DNA of 64,000 nt from Sphaerotilus sulfidivorans (GTDB lineage: Bacteria; Pseudomonadota; Gammaproteobacteria; Burkholderiales; Burkholderiaceae_C), in contig NZ_JACCPY010000002.1 of NCBI RefSeq assembly GCF_013426975.1, positions 186,001-250,000 of the forward strand, in the 5' to 3' direction. A program made the translations under genes and the position numbers. Position 1 is the stretch's first letter. Each line of letters begins with the position of its first letter. Below, piece by piece: positions 43,265-53,320 of this stretch. The notes under the pieces are model-generated. The model ran no database searches. It was not told where the DNA came from and saw only the letters and a list, made by a program, of their open reading frames with translations.

Positions 43265-43348
43265 GTTCGTCATAATATTTTGAGATTGTAAAAACACTCC
43301 GGGATCAGAAGAATAGGGTCAAGCCCAAAACAACACAGGAGACCTCCC

Positions 43349-45496
43349 ATGGCGCACGACGCTCCCGCATCCGCATCGGCCTCTGCGGCCCCGTCCGCTG
43401 TCACCACCGTCCTGCATGGATCGGTGCTGGTGGCCACGATCCACAACCCACCCGTCAATGCCCTGAGCGCCGCCGTGCGCCGTGGCCTGTTCGATGCCAT
43501 CGAGCAGGCCGACGCCGCGCCCGAGGTGCAGGCGGTGCTGATCGTGAGCGAGGGCAAGACCTTCATCGCCGGTGCGGACATCCGCGAGTTCGGCCAGCCC
43601 CCTGTGCCCCCGGTGCTGCCGGACGTGTGCCAGCGCATCGAGTCGTGCACCAAGCCTGTGGTGGCCTGCCTGCAGGGCGCGGCGCTGGGCGGCGGGCTGG
43701 AGGTGGCGCTGGCCGCCCACTACCGCCTGGCCTTTGCAGCCGCCAGGCTGGGCCTGCCCGAGGTGGAGCTGGGTCTGATGCCCGGCGCCGGGGGCACCCA
43801 GCGTGCCCCGCGCCTGATGGGGGTGAAGGCCGCCGCCGAGCTGATGCTCAGCGGCAAGCCCATCAGCGTCGCCGCCGGCGTGAAGGCCGGCCTGATCGAC
43901 CTGCTGGTGGACGACGAGACCCTCAGCCCCCTGGAAGTCGGCTTGGCCTACACCCAGGCGCGACTCGCCCAGGGTGCCCCGGTGCGCCGGGTGCGGGATA
44001 TGGCCGTGGCCGACCCCGCCGCTGCCTTGGCCACGCTGGACGCGCTTGCCGAAGACACCGCCAAAAAGTCCCGTGGTCTGTTCTCGCCGCTGAAGATCAT
44101 CGAGGCGGTGCGCGCCGCCGTGGAACTGCCTTTTGCCGAGGGCATGGCGCTGGAGCGCCGCCTGTTCCTGGCCTGCATCGACAGCCCGCAGCGCGCCGGC
44201 CTGATCCACGCCTTCTTCGCCGAGCGTGAGGTGGTCAAGGTGCCCGAGGCCCGCGGCGCCACCCCGCGCCCGGTGGCCCGCGTGGCCGTCATCGGCGGCG
44301 GTACCATGGGCGCCGGCATCGCCGTGGCGGCACTAGACGCCGGCCTGCCGGTGGTGATGGTGGAGCGTGATGACGAGGCCATCGCGCGCGGCGTGGCCCA
44401 TGTCACCAAGGTGTACGATGGCCTGGTGGCCAAGGGCCGCCTGACCGAGGCGCAAAAGGCCGCCACCCTGGCGCGCTTCACGCCCACCACCCGCTACGCC
44501 GAGGTGGCGGACGTGGACCTGGTGATCGAGGCCGTGTTCGAGGACCTGGACGTCAAGAAAGCCGTGTTCCGCCAGCTGGACGCCGTGTGCAAGCCCGGTG
44601 CGGTGCTGGCCACCAACACCTCCTACTTGGACATCGACGCCATTGCCGCCGCCACCGGCCGCCCGCAGGACGTGATCGGGCTGCATTTCTTCAGCCCGGC
44701 GAACATCATGAAGCTGCTGGAGATCGTGGTGCCGGCCCGGGTGGGCGCCGACGTGGTGGTCACCGCCTTCGAGCTGGCCAGGCGCCTGAAGAAGGTGCCG
44801 GTGCGCGCGGGGGTGTGCGACGGCTTCATCGGCAACCGCATCCTGGCCACCTACAAGCAGGCCGCCGACCACCTGATGGAAGACGGCGCCAGCCCCTACG
44901 AGATCGACGCCGCCGTGCGCGGCTTCGGCTACCCCATGGGGCCTTTCCAGGTGACCGACCTGGCCGGTGGCGACATCGGCTGGGCCGCACGCAAGCGCCG
45001 CGCTGCCACCCGTGACCCGCGCGCTCGCTACGTGGAGATCGCCGACCGCCTGTGCGAGCGCGGCTGGTTTGGCCAGAAGACCGGCCGCGGCTTCTACCGC
45101 TACCCGCAAGGCGCCCGCACCGGCCAGCCAGACCCCGAGGTGCTGGCCATCGTGGACGCCGAGCGCAATCGCAAGGGCATCACGCCCCGCGCCTTCACGC
45201 CCGAGCAGATTTTGAGCCGCTACCTGGCGGCCATGGTCAACGAAGGCGCCAAGGTGCTGGCCGACGGCATCGCGCTGCGCCCGCTGGACATCGACGTCAC
45301 CTTCGTCCACGGCTACGGTTTTCCGCGCCACCGCGGCGGCCCCATGAAGTACGCCGACACCGTCGGCTTGGCCCCGATCCTGGCGGACCTGCGCCGCCTG
45401 GCCGAAGAAGACACGCTGTTCTGGCAGCCCGCGCCACTGCTGGAACAGTTGGTGGCCGAGGGCCGCAACTTCGACAGCCTGAATCTAAGAGGCTGA
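43349..45496 (+). CDS. pimF: enoyl-CoA hydratase / 3-hydroxyacyl-CoA dehydrogenase fusion (PimF-like)
   Basis: This 715-residue fusion has an N-terminal crotonase domain (about residues 20-200: GKTFIAGADIREFG, GGGLEVALAAHYRLAFAAAR, LPEVELGLMPGAGGTQRAPR) and a C-terminal 3-hydroxyacyl-CoA dehydrogenase with NAD motif VAVIGGGTMGAGIAVAALDA (about 310) and GLHFFSPANIMKLLEIV. It hydrates and oxidises trans-2-enoyl-CoA. The gene order pimF-B-C-D suggests dicarboxylyl-CoA such as pimeloyl-CoA as substrate. A generic FadJ-like role is the alternative. RBS AGGAG precedes the ATG. Confidence 0.88.
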   Translation: MAHDAPASASASAAPSAVTTVLHGSVLVATIHNPPVNALSAAVRRGLFDAIEQADAAPEVQAVLIVSEGKTFIAGADIREFGQPPVPPVLPDVCQRIESCTKPVVACLQGAALGGGLEVALAAHYRLAFAAARLGLPEVELGLMPGAGGTQRAPRLMGVKAAAELMLSGKPISVAAGVKAGLIDLLVDDETLSPLEVGLAYTQARLAQGAPVRRVRDMAVADPAAALATLDALAEDTAKKSRGLFSPLKIIEAVRAAVELPFAEGMALERRLFLACIDSPQRAGLIHAFFAEREVVKVPEARGATPRPVARVAVIGGGTMGAGIAVAALDAGLPVVMVERDDEAIARGVAHVTKVYDGLVAKGRLTEAQKAATLARFTPTTRYAEVADVDLVIEAVFEDLDVKKAVFRQLDAVCKPGAVLATNTSYLDIDAIAAATGRPQDVIGLHFFSPANIMKLLEIVVPARVGADVVVTAFELARRLKKVPVRAGVCDGFIGNRILATYKQAADHLMEDGASPYEIDAAVRGFGYPMGPFQVTDLAGGDIGWAARKRRAATRDPRARYVEIADRLCERGWFGQKTGRGFYRYPQGARTGQPDPEVLAIVDAERNRKGITPRAFTPEQILSRYLAAMVNEGAKVLADGIALRPLDIDVTFVHGYGFPRHRGGPMKYADTVGLAPILADLRRLAEEDTLFWQPAPLLEQLVAEGRNFDSLNLRG

Positions 45497-45607
45497 GAGT
45501 CTCTGACTCCTTGCGCCCTCCGGCCCCCGTGCGGTCACGCCTGACGTGGCCGCGCGGCCGGGCTGCGACCGCCTGACACCCCAATTCCCTCCCAAAGAAG
45601 CCCTCCC

Positions 45608-46804
45608 ATGCGCCAAGCCGTCATCGTCTCTACCGCCCGCACGCCGCTGACCAAAGCCCACCGTGGCGAGTTCAACATCACCCCCGGCCCCACGCTGGCC
45701 AGCTTTGCGGTGAAAGCCGCGGTGGAGCGCGCCGGCATTGACCCGTCGTTGATCGAAGACGCCGTGCTCGGCTGCGGCTACCCCGAAGGCATCACCGGCC
45801 GCAACGTGGCCCGCCAGACGGTGGTGCGCGCCGGCCTGCCGCTGAGCATCGGCGGCACCACTGTCAACCGTTTCTGCGCCTCGGGCCTGCAGGCCATCGC
45901 CATCGCGGCGGGGCGCATCGTGGTGGATGGCGCGCCGGCCATGATTGCCGGCGGGGTGGAGAGCATCTCGGGCATCCGCTCGCGCCAAGACGGTGCCAGC
46001 GGCCTGGACCCCTGGATTGTGGCCCACCAGCCCGCGCTCTACATGGAGATGATCGACACCGCCGATGTGGTGGCCCGCCGCTACGGCATCTCCCGCGAGG
46101 CGCAGGACCGCTTCTCGGTGGAGAGCCAGCGCAAGGTGGCCAAGGCCCAGGCCGCCGGCCGCTATGCCGAGGAAATCGTGGCCGTTACCACCACCATGGC
46201 GGTGACGGACAAGGCCACCGGCGCCGTCACCCAGCAAGAAGCCACGGTGGACCATGACACCTGCAACCGCGTGGGCACCACCTACGAGTCACTCGCCAAG
46301 CTGGCCCCGGTGAAGGGTCCAGAGCAGTTCATCACCGCCGGCAATGCCTCGCAGCTGTCTGACGGCGCCAGCGCCTGCGTGCTGATGGAAGCCGCTGAGG
46401 CCGAGCGCCTGGGCCTGCAGCCGCTGGGTGCCTTCCGGGGCCTGGCGGTGGCCGGTTGTGAGCCCGACGAAATGGGCATCGGCCCGGTCTACGCCGTGCC
46501 CAAGCTGCTGCAGCGCCACGGCCTGACGGTGGACGACATCGACCTGTGGGAGCTGAACGAGGCCTTTGCCTCGCAAGCCATCTACTGCCAAAAGACCCTG
46601 GGCATCCCCGATGAACGCCTGAACGTGGACGGCGGCGCCATCGCCATTGGCCATCCCTTTGGCATGACTGGCGCCCGCCTGGCCGGCCACCTCCTGCTGG
46701 AAGGCCGGCGCCGCAAGGCCCAGGGCCAGCGCGTGAAGTGGGGCGTGGTGACGATGTGCATTGCCGGTGGCATGGGTGCCGCCGGCCTGTTCGAAATCTT
46801 CTGA
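45608..46804 (+). CDS. pimB: acetyl-CoA acyltransferase (thiolase, PimB-like)
   Basis: This 398-residue thiolase cleaves 3-ketoacyl-CoA with CoA to give acetyl-CoA. The nucleophilic cysteine is in [20 protein letters not shown] (about residue 87), the histidine in [17 protein letters not shown] (about 352) and the second cysteine in [16 protein letters not shown]. The 111-nt gap before it has no other gene. It completes the beta-oxidation cycle with the neighbours. Confidence 0.92.
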   Translation: MRQAVIVSTARTPLTKAHRGEFNITPGPTLASFAVKAAVERAGIDPSLIEDAVLGCGYPEGITGRNVARQTVVRAGLPLSIGGTTVNRFCASGLQAIAIAAGRIVVDGAPAMIAGGVESISGIRSRQDGASGLDPWIVAHQPALYMEMIDTADVVARRYGISREAQDRFSVESQRKVAKAQAAGRYAEEIVAVTTTMAVTDKATGAVTQQEATVDHDTCNRVGTTYESLAKLAPVKGPEQFITAGNASQLSDGASACVLMEAAEAERLGLQPLGAFRGLAVAGCEPDEMGIGPVYAVPKLLQRHGLTVDDIDLWELNEAFASQAIYCQKTLGIPDERLNVDGGAIAIGHPFGMTGARLAGHLLLEGRRRKAQGQRVKWGVVTMCIAGGMGAAGLFEIF

Positions 46805-46826
46805 CCTCAGCGCAGGAACCCCGCTC

Positions 46827-48047
46827 ATGGACCTCCAATTCACCCCGCAGGAACTGGCTTTCCGCGATACCGTGCGCACCTTCCTGAAGGGCAAGCTGCC
46901 GGCGCGCATCGCCCGGCAGGTCAAGGCCGGGCAGCGCCTGTCCAAGGCCGATCAGGAGCAATGGCACGCCATCCTGCAGGCCCAGGGCTGGCTGGCCTAC
47001 CACTGGCCCCAGGCCCACGGCGGCCCGGGCTGGGGCGCGGTCGAGAAGTTCATCTTCGACACCGAATGCGCCCTGGCCGGCGGCCCGCGCATCGTGCCCT
47101 TCGGCGTCAGCATGCTGGGCCCGGTGCTCATCAAGTACGGCAACGCGCAGCAAAAAGCCCACTGGCTGCCACGCATCTTGAGTGGTGCGGACTGGTGGTG
47201 CCAGGGCTATTCCGAGCCCGGTGCGGGCTCGGACCTGGCCTCGGTGAAGACCACCGCCGTCCGTGTCAGTGATGCCTCGGGCGACTACTACCTCGTCAAC
47301 GGCCAGAAGACCTGGACCACCCAGGGCCAGCACGCCAACATGATCTTCTGCCTGGTGCGCACCGACCGCGCGGCCAAGGCCCAGGCCGGCATCAGCTTCC
47401 TGCTGGTGGACATGAACACGCCCGGCGTGGAGCTGCGCCCCATCCGCACGCTGGATGGCGACCGCGAGGTCAATGAAGTCTTTTTCACCGACGTGAAGGT
47501 GCCCGTCGAGAACCTGGTGGGCGAGGAGAACGCCGGCTGGACCTATGCCAAGTACCTGCTCACCTACGAGCGCACCGGCATCGCCGGCGTGGGCTTCTGC
47601 ATCGCGGCGATGGCCAAGCTCAAGGTGATTGCGGCGCGCGTGCAGTGCAACGGCCGGCCCTTGAGCCACGACCCGCTGTTCGCCGCCCGCATGGCCCGGG
47701 TGGAGATCGACCTGGAGAACATGAAGACCACCAACCTGCGCGTGATCGCCGCCGTGGCCGGTGGCGGCGTGCCGGGGGCGGAAAGCTCCATGCTCAAGAT
47801 CCGCGGCACCGAGATCCGGCAGGAGATCCTCTCGCTGATCCGCCGCGCCATGGGGCCGCAGGCCCTGGCCTTCATCGAGGCCGCGCAGTACGAGGGCTTT
47901 GACGAGCCCCTGCTGGGCGACCCCGAACTGGCCACGGTGGCTTCCACCGCCGCGCCCAGCTACTTCAACTACCGCAAGCTGTCGATCTTCGGCGGCTCCA
48001 ACGAAATCCAGAAGAACATCATCTCCAAGATGATCCTGGGCCTGTGA
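46827..48047 (+). CDS. pimC: acyl-CoA dehydrogenase (PimC-like, large subunit)
   Basis: This 406-residue flavoprotein introduces the 2,3-double bond into acyl-CoA. QGYSEPGAGSDLASVKTTAV (about residues 132-151) and the FAD region FNYRKLSIFGGSNEIQKNII near the C-terminus are diagnostic. The N-terminus with HWPQAHGGPGWGAVEKFIFD resembles pimeloyl-CoA dehydrogenase large subunits. The ATG at 46827 avoids overlap with the thiolase gene. It lies 15 nt before a second, shorter acyl-CoA dehydrogenase, the pimCD arrangement. Confidence 0.88.
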   Translation: MDLQFTPQELAFRDTVRTFLKGKLPARIARQVKAGQRLSKADQEQWHAILQAQGWLAYHWPQAHGGPGWGAVEKFIFDTECALAGGPRIVPFGVSMLGPVLIKYGNAQQKAHWLPRILSGADWWCQGYSEPGAGSDLASVKTTAVRVSDASGDYYLVNGQKTWTTQGQHANMIFCLVRTDRAAKAQAGISFLLVDMNTPGVELRPIRTLDGDREVNEVFFTDVKVPVENLVGEENAGWTYAKYLLTYERTGIAGVGFCIAAMAKLKVIAARVQCNGRPLSHDPLFAARMARVEIDLENMKTTNLRVIAAVAGGGVPGAESSMLKIRGTEIRQEILSLIRRAMGPQALAFIEAAQYEGFDEPLLGDPELATVASTAAPSYFNYRKLSIFGGSNEIQKNIISKMILGL

Positions 48048-48062
48048 GGACGGGACGCTGAC

Positions 48063-49226
48063 ATGAACTTCCAGCACACCGAAGACCGCCGTATGCTGGC
48101 GGACTCGCTCAACCGCTTCTTGGCCGACCACAACGGCATCGAGGCCCGCCACCACCATGCCGAAAGCCCCCTGGGCTACAGCCGCACGCTCTACGCCGGC
48201 CTGGCCGAGCTGGGTGCCATCGGCGCGCTGTTCCCCGAAAGCCATGGCGGCTTCGGCGGCGCCGGCTTCGATGTGAGCGTGGTGTTCGAGTGCCTGGGCC
48301 GCCATCTGGTGGTGGAGCCCCTGCTGGGCGCGCTGCTGGTGGGGCGCGGCCTGATCGAGGCGGGCACCCCTGTCCAGCGTGCTGAGCTGGCCGGCCTCAT
48401 CAGCGGTGAGCTGACCGCTGCCTGGGCGCACGACGAGCCCGGCAGCCACTACGAGTTGAACCGCGTGAGCACCACTGCCACCCGCAACGCCCAGGGCTGG
48501 CGGCTGCAGGGCGCCAAGAGCGTGGTGCCGCTGGGTGACTCGGCCGACCTGCTGCTCGTCTCGGCCCGTACGGCGGGCGGCCCGCTGGACGCCGAGGGCA
48601 TCAGCCTGTTCCTGGTGCCGGGCACGGCGGCGGGTCTTGAGAGGCGCGGCCACGGCCGCATCGATGGCGGCCGCGCCGCGCAGCTGAGCTTGAACGCCGT
48701 GCAGCTGGGGGCCGACGCGCTGCTGGGCACCGCAGGGCAGGGCGGGGCACTGCTGCAGCGCCTGAACGGCTACGCGCTGCTGGCCCTGGCGTCGGAAAGC
48801 CTGGGCGCCATGGACGTGGCCAAAGACCAGACGCTGGAGTACCTGCGCACCCGCAAGCAGTTCGGCGTGCCCATCGGCAGCTTCCAGGCCCTGCAACACC
48901 GCATGGCCGACCTGCTGCTGGAGGTGGAGCAGGCCCGCTCGGCCGTCATCAACGCGGCCGCTGCCGTCGACGAGCCCGAGAGCCTGCGCCGCGAAAAAGC
49001 GCTGTGCGCCGCCAAGTTCAGCGTGGGCCGCATCGGCACCTTGGTGGCCGAAGAGAGCATCCAGCTGCACGGCGGCATCGGCATGACCTGGGAGTTGCCA
49101 CTCTCGCACTACGCCAAGCGTCTGGTGATGATTGACCACCAGTTTGGCGATGAAGACCACCACCTGGCGCGCTTCATCGCCCTGACCCAGGCCGAGGCCG
49201 ACGCCCCGGCTGATGCGGAGGTCTGA
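48063..49226 (+). CDS. pimD: acyl-CoA dehydrogenase (PimD-like, small subunit)
   Basis: This 387-residue acyl-CoA dehydrogenase homologue starts MNFQHTEDRRMLADSLNRFL and has FPESHGGFGGAGFDVSVV and, near the C-terminus, YLRTRKQFGVPIGSFQALQH and SIQLHGGIGMTWELPLSHY. It is similar to the small subunit of pimeloyl-CoA dehydrogenase and probably pairs with the preceding gene product. Electrons would pass to EtfAB, encoded 2.4 kb downstream. Confidence 0.87.
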   Translation: MNFQHTEDRRMLADSLNRFLADHNGIEARHHHAESPLGYSRTLYAGLAELGAIGALFPESHGGFGGAGFDVSVVFECLGRHLVVEPLLGALLVGRGLIEAGTPVQRAELAGLISGELTAAWAHDEPGSHYELNRVSTTATRNAQGWRLQGAKSVVPLGDSADLLLVSARTAGGPLDAEGISLFLVPGTAAGLERRGHGRIDGGRAAQLSLNAVQLGADALLGTAGQGGALLQRLNGYALLALASESLGAMDVAKDQTLEYLRTRKQFGVPIGSFQALQHRMADLLLEVEQARSAVINAAAAVDEPESLRREKALCAAKFSVGRIGTLVAEESIQLHGGIGMTWELPLSHYAKRLVMIDHQFGDEDHHLARFIALTQAEADAPADAEV

Positions 49227-49229
49227 ACC

Positions 49230-50501
49230 ATGCACGACACGCCTTCTCACCCCCACGCGCATCCCACGCTGCCGCTGCAGGGTGTGCGCGTTCTAGACCT
49301 CTCCCGCGTGTTCGCCGGGCCGCTGTGCGGCCAGGTGCTGGCCGACTTTGGCGCCGAGGTCATCAAGGTGGAGCACCCCGGCCGGGGCGACGACACCCGC
49401 GACTGGGGCCAGCGCATCGGCCAGACCGAGACCACCTACTTCAGCGCGATGAACCGCAACAAGCGGTCCCTCACGCTGGACCTGCAAAGCCCCGAGGGGC
49501 TGCACATCGTGCAGCAGCTGCTGCCGCAGGTGGACGTGGTGATCCACAACTTCAAGACCGGCGGTGCCGAGAAGCTGGGCCTGGGCTTTGCGCAGCTCCA
49601 GGCCTTCAAGCCTGACCTGATCTACTGCGCCATTGCCGGCTACGACAGCAGCGGCCCCGAGGCTAGCCGCCCGGGTTATGACCTGGTGATCCAGGGCGAA
49701 GCCGGCCTGATGGCGCTCAATGGCGCGGCCGACATGCCGCCGCTGAAATTTGGCGTGGCCGTGGTGGACATGATGACCGGCATGTACGCCGCCCAGGCGG
49801 TGCTGGCCGCGCTGTTCCGCCGTGATCGGGTGGCGGACGCTATCCACCCTTCCAACCCCGCCAAAACACAGGGCCAGCTCATCGAGCTGGCCCTGTACGA
49901 CTGCGGCCTGATGGTCACCGGCTACTACGGCCTGGACGCGCTACTGCTGGGCCGCGACCCGCAGCGCTACGGCAACGCCCACCCGTCCATCGTGCCTTAC
50001 GGCCTGTTCGAGGCGGCCGACGGCCCGCTCATCATTGCCGTGGGCACCAACCACCAGTTCGACAAGTTCTGCCGCCACGTGGTGCAACGCCCCGACATCG
50101 TGGAAGACCCACGCTACGCCACCAATGTGGAGCGCGCCCGCCACCGCCTGAGCCTGCTGCCCCTGGTGACCGAGGTCATCCGCAGCCTACCGCGCGCGCT
50201 GTTGCTGGAGCGCCTGAACGCCCACGGCATCCCCTGCGGCCAGGTGGCCGGCCTGCACGAAGCCCTGACCAGCGAACGCACCCAGCGCAGCCAGCTGGTG
50301 CAGCAGCTGCCGCACTCGGTGGCCGGCCACACGCATGTGTTTGCACCGCCCTACCGGCTGAACGGCCAGCGCCTGCCCATCCGCAGCGCCCCGCCCACCT
50401 TGGGCGAAGGCACCCGCGAATTGCTCAACCGCCTGCTGGATCTGAGCGACGCGCAGCTGGAGCACCTGCGCGCCCAAGGCGTGCTGACCTTGCCCGGCTG
50501 A
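49230..50501 (+). CDS. family III CoA-transferase (CaiB/BaiF type)
   Basis: This 423-residue CoA-transferase has the family start LQGVRVLDLSRVFAGPLCGQ followed by VLADFGAEVIKVEHPGRGDD. The catalytic aspartate of the family is probably in the GYDLVIQGEAGLM region (about residue 150), and IVPYGLFEAADGPLIIAVGT is another typical segment. It probably activates the dicarboxylic acid by transfer of CoA, for example from succinyl-CoA, replacing the ligase PimA of the R. palustris operon. It starts 3 nt after the preceding stop codon. Confidence 0.9.
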   Translation: MHDTPSHPHAHPTLPLQGVRVLDLSRVFAGPLCGQVLADFGAEVIKVEHPGRGDDTRDWGQRIGQTETTYFSAMNRNKRSLTLDLQSPEGLHIVQQLLPQVDVVIHNFKTGGAEKLGLGFAQLQAFKPDLIYCAIAGYDSSGPEASRPGYDLVIQGEAGLMALNGAADMPPLKFGVAVVDMMTGMYAAQAVLAALFRRDRVADAIHPSNPAKTQGQLIELALYDCGLMVTGYYGLDALLLGRDPQRYGNAHPSIVPYGLFEAADGPLIIAVGTNHQFDKFCRHVVQRPDIVEDPRYATNVERARHRLSLLPLVTEVIRSLPRALLLERLNAHGIPCGQVAGLHEALTSERTQRSQLVQQLPHSVAGHTHVFAPPYRLNGQRLPIRSAPPTLGEGTRELLNRLLDLSDAQLEHLRAQGVLTLPG

Positions 50502-50573
50502 GCCGACCCGACCGAACCGGCCCGCACCCCCATACAACACCACACCCACACCATACCCACAGGAGACACACCC

Positions 50574-51578
50574 ATGACCACCCCCGCCATTCCCCGCCGC
50601 GTTTTGGCCGGCGCCTTGAGTGCTTTTACGGTGCTGACGACGCTGGGCCTGAGCGGCCTCGCCCAGGCCCAGAGCTGGCCGGCCAAGCCCATCAAGTTCA
50701 TCGTGCCTTACGCCGCCGGCGGCGCCACCGACATCACTGCCCGCACCCTGGGCGAAAAGCTCTCGGCCCGCTTGGGCCAGCCGGTGATCGTGGAGAACCG
50801 CGGCGGTGCCGGCGGCATCATGGGCACCGACCAGGCGCTGAAGTCCGCGCCCGACGGCTACACCGTACTGGTCTCGCTGGGCACTACCATGCTGATCAAC
50901 CAGTTCCTCTACGATAAGCTGCCCTACCACCCGCAGAAGGACCAGACGCTGATCACCCAGATCGCCTTGGCACCGGTGGTGCTGCTGGTCAACCCGAAGA
51001 TGCCGCTGGCCACCGCACCGGAGCTGATCGCCCACATCGAGCACAACAAGGGCAGGGTCACCTATGGCTCCTGGGGCATGGGCTCCTACGCGCACTTGGC
51101 CGGCGCTTGGCTGTCGGACAAGCTCAAGGCCGACATGAGCCATGTGCCCTACAAGGGCGAGTCGCCGATGCTGCAGGATCTGGTGGGCGGACAGTTGCAG
51201 ATGGCCTTCGCCAGCCTGCAGTCGGCGCGCTCCTTCATCGAGTCGGGTCGGCTGAAGGCCTTGGCGGTCACCGGCACCCAGCGCATGGAGGCGCTGCCCA
51301 AGGTGCCCACGATGGTGGAACAGGGTATCAAGGATGAGGTGTTTCAGGTCTCCGGCTGGCTGGGCATGAGCGTCCCGGCCAGGACTCCGCCCGAGGTGGT
51401 CAATCGCCTGGCCACCGAGATGCAGGCGATCCTGGCCCAGCCCGACATGCGCGAGCGCATCGTGCAGATGGGCTTCATCCCTGTGGGCAGCAGTCCCGAG
51501 CGCTTTGGCGCCCAGTTCCGGCAGGACGCCGCGGTGTGGGAGCGGGTGGTCAAGGTCTCGGGCGCCAAGCTGGACTGA
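50574..51578 (+). CDS. TctC/Bug-family periplasmic solute-binding protein
   Basis: This 334-residue exported protein has a signal peptide cleaved after LAQAQ (about residue 33). The mature start is [20 protein letters not shown], with the two ligand loops YAAGGATD and [18 protein letters not shown]. The family binds carboxylates for tripartite tricarboxylate transporters or as sensors. The TctA/TctB membrane genes are not in the window, so it is an orphan. Linkage suggests adipate, pimelate or a related dicarboxylate as ligand. Confidence 0.9.
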   Translation: MTTPAIPRRVLAGALSAFTVLTTLGLSGLAQAQSWPAKPIKFIVPYAAGGATDITARTLGEKLSARLGQPVIVENRGGAGGIMGTDQALKSAPDGYTVLVSLGTTMLINQFLYDKLPYHPQKDQTLITQIALAPVVLLVNPKMPLATAPELIAHIEHNKGRVTYGSWGMGSYAHLAGAWLSDKLKADMSHVPYKGESPMLQDLVGGQLQMAFASLQSARSFIESGRLKALAVTGTQRMEALPKVPTMVEQGIKDEVFQVSGWLGMSVPARTPPEVVNRLATEMQAILAQPDMRERIVQMGFIPVGSSPERFGAQFRQDAAVWERVVKVSGAKLD

Positions 51579-51627
51579 GCGCCCGGGCGGCGCCAATCCG
51601 TCCCCCTGGAAAACGAAAGGTCTGAAG

Positions 51628-52377
51628 ATGAAAGTTCTGGTCGCGGTCAAGCGGGTGGTCGACTACAACGTGAAGGTGCGCGTGAAGAGCGACGGCACCG
51701 GCGTGGACATCGCCAACGTGAAGATGAGCATGAACCCGTTCGACGAGATTGCCGTCGAGGAAGCGGTGCGGCTGAAGGAGAAGGGCCTCGTCACGGAGAT
51801 CGTGGCGGTGTCGTGCGGCGTGAGCCCGTGCCAGGAGACGCTGCGCACGGCGATGGCGATCGGTGCCGACCGCGGCATCCTGGTCGAGACCGATGCCGAA
51901 CTGCAGCCGCTGGCGGTGGCGAAGATCCTGAAGGCGCTGGTCGACAAGGAGCAGCCGGGGCTGGTGATCCTGGGCAAGCAGGCGATCGACGACGACTGCA
52001 ACCAGACCGGGCAGATGCTGGCGGCGCTGGCGGATCTGCCGCAAGCCACGTTCGCCTCGAAGGTCGAGGTCGTGGACGGTCGCGCGGTGGTCACCCGCGA
52101 AGTGGACGGCGGTCTGGAAACGGTGTCGGTGTCGCTGCCCGCGATCATCACCACCGACCTGCGCCTGAACGAGCCGCGTTACGTGACGCTGCCGAACATC
52201 ATGAAGGCGAAGAAGAAGCCGCTGGAAGTCATCAAGCCGGACGCGCTGGGTGTCAACGTGGCCTCGCGCATCAAGACGCTGAAGGTGGCGGAGCCGGCCA
52301 AGCGCGGCGCGGGCATCAAGGTGGCGGATGTGGCGACGCTGGTCGCCAAGCTGAAGAACGAAGCGAAGGTGATCTGA
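51628..52377 (+). CDS. etfB: electron transfer flavoprotein beta subunit
   Basis: This 249-residue subunit starts [19 protein letters not shown] and contains [19 protein letters not shown] (about residues 117-135), a nucleotide-binding hallmark. With EtfA it takes electrons from acyl-CoA dehydrogenases and delivers them to ETF-ubiquinone oxidoreductase. The ATG at 51628 follows GAAAGG. Proline codon choice (mostly CCG) resembles nuo rather than the preceding operon, suggesting it is native. Confidence 0.97.
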   Translation: MKVLVAVKRVVDYNVKVRVKSDGTGVDIANVKMSMNPFDEIAVEEAVRLKEKGLVTEIVAVSCGVSPCQETLRTAMAIGADRGILVETDAELQPLAVAKILKALVDKEQPGLVILGKQAIDDDCNQTGQMLAALADLPQATFASKVEVVDGRAVVTREVDGGLETVSVSLPAIITTDLRLNEPRYVTLPNIMKAKKKPLEVIKPDALGVNVASRIKTLKVAEPAKRGAGIKVADVATLVAKLKNEAKVI

Positions 52378-52378
52378 G

Positions 52379-53320
52379 ATGGCTGCACTCGTTATTGCTG
52401 AACACGACGGCGCATCCATCAAGGGCGCGACGCTGAACACCGTGACTGCGGCGGCGCAGCTCGGTGAAGTCCACGTGCTGATCGCGGGCCTGAACGCCGG
52501 TGCGGCTGCGGCTGCCGCAGCCCAGATCGCCGGTGTGACCAAGGTGCTGCACGCCGACGGCGCCAGCCTCGCTGACGGCTTGGCCGAGAACCTCGCGGCC
52601 CAAGTGCTGGCCGTGGCCGGTGCCTACAGCCACCTGCTGTTCCCGGCGACCGCCAGCGGCAAGAACGTCGCCCCGCGCGTGGCCGCCAAGCTCGACGTGG
52701 CCCAGGTGACCGACATCACCAAGGTCATCAGCGCCGACACCTTCGAGCGCCCGATCTACGCCGGCAACGCCATCGCCACCGTGCAGAGCACCGATGCGGT
52801 CAAGGTCATCACCGTGCGCACGACCGGCTTCGACGCCGCGGCTGCCACGGGTGGCTCGGCCGCGGTCGAATCGGTTGCCGCCGTGGCCGACTCGGGCAAG
52901 AGCCAGTTCGTCGGCCGCGAGGTCACGAAGAGCGATCGCCCCGAGCTGACTGCTGCCAAGATCATCGTCTCCGGTGGCCGCGCACTCGGCAGCAGCGACA
53001 AGTTCAATGAAGTGCTGATCCCGCTGGCGGACAAGCTGGGCGCGGCGCTGGGTGCGAGCCGTGCGGCGGTGGATGCGGGGTATGCGCCGAACGACTGGCA
53101 GGTCGGTCAGACCGGCAAGATCGTGGCGCCGAGCCTGTACATCGCCGCCGGCATCAGCGGCGCGATCCAGCACCTGGCCGGCATGAAGGACTCCAAGGTG
53201 ATCGTGGCGATCAACAAGGATCCGGAAGCGCCGATCTTCAGCGTCGCCGACTACGGCCTCGAAGCGGATCTGTTTGCGGCCGTGCCTGAGCTGGTGACTG
53301 TGTTGGCCGCATGGCGATGA
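52379..53320 (+). CDS. etfA: electron transfer flavoprotein alpha subunit
   Basis: This 313-residue FAD-binding subunit has the C-terminal signature [20 protein letters not shown] followed by [20 protein letters not shown], and the upstream [11 protein letters not shown] segment. It starts 1 nt after the etfB stop codon. Its stop codon overlaps the start of the broken hydrolase gene (ATGA). Confidence 0.97.
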   Translation: MAALVIAEHDGASIKGATLNTVTAAAQLGEVHVLIAGLNAGAAAAAAAQIAGVTKVLHADGASLADGLAENLAAQVLAVAGAYSHLLFPATASGKNVAPRVAAKLDVAQVTDITKVISADTFERPIYAGNAIATVQSTDAVKVITVRTTGFDAAAATGGSAAVESVAAVADSGKSQFVGREVTKSDRPELTAAKIIVSGGRALGSSDKFNEVLIPLADKLGAALGASRAAVDAGYAPNDWQVGQTGKIVAPSLYIAAGISGAIQHLAGMKDSKVIVAINKDPEAPIFSVADYGLEADLFAAVPELVTVLAAWR

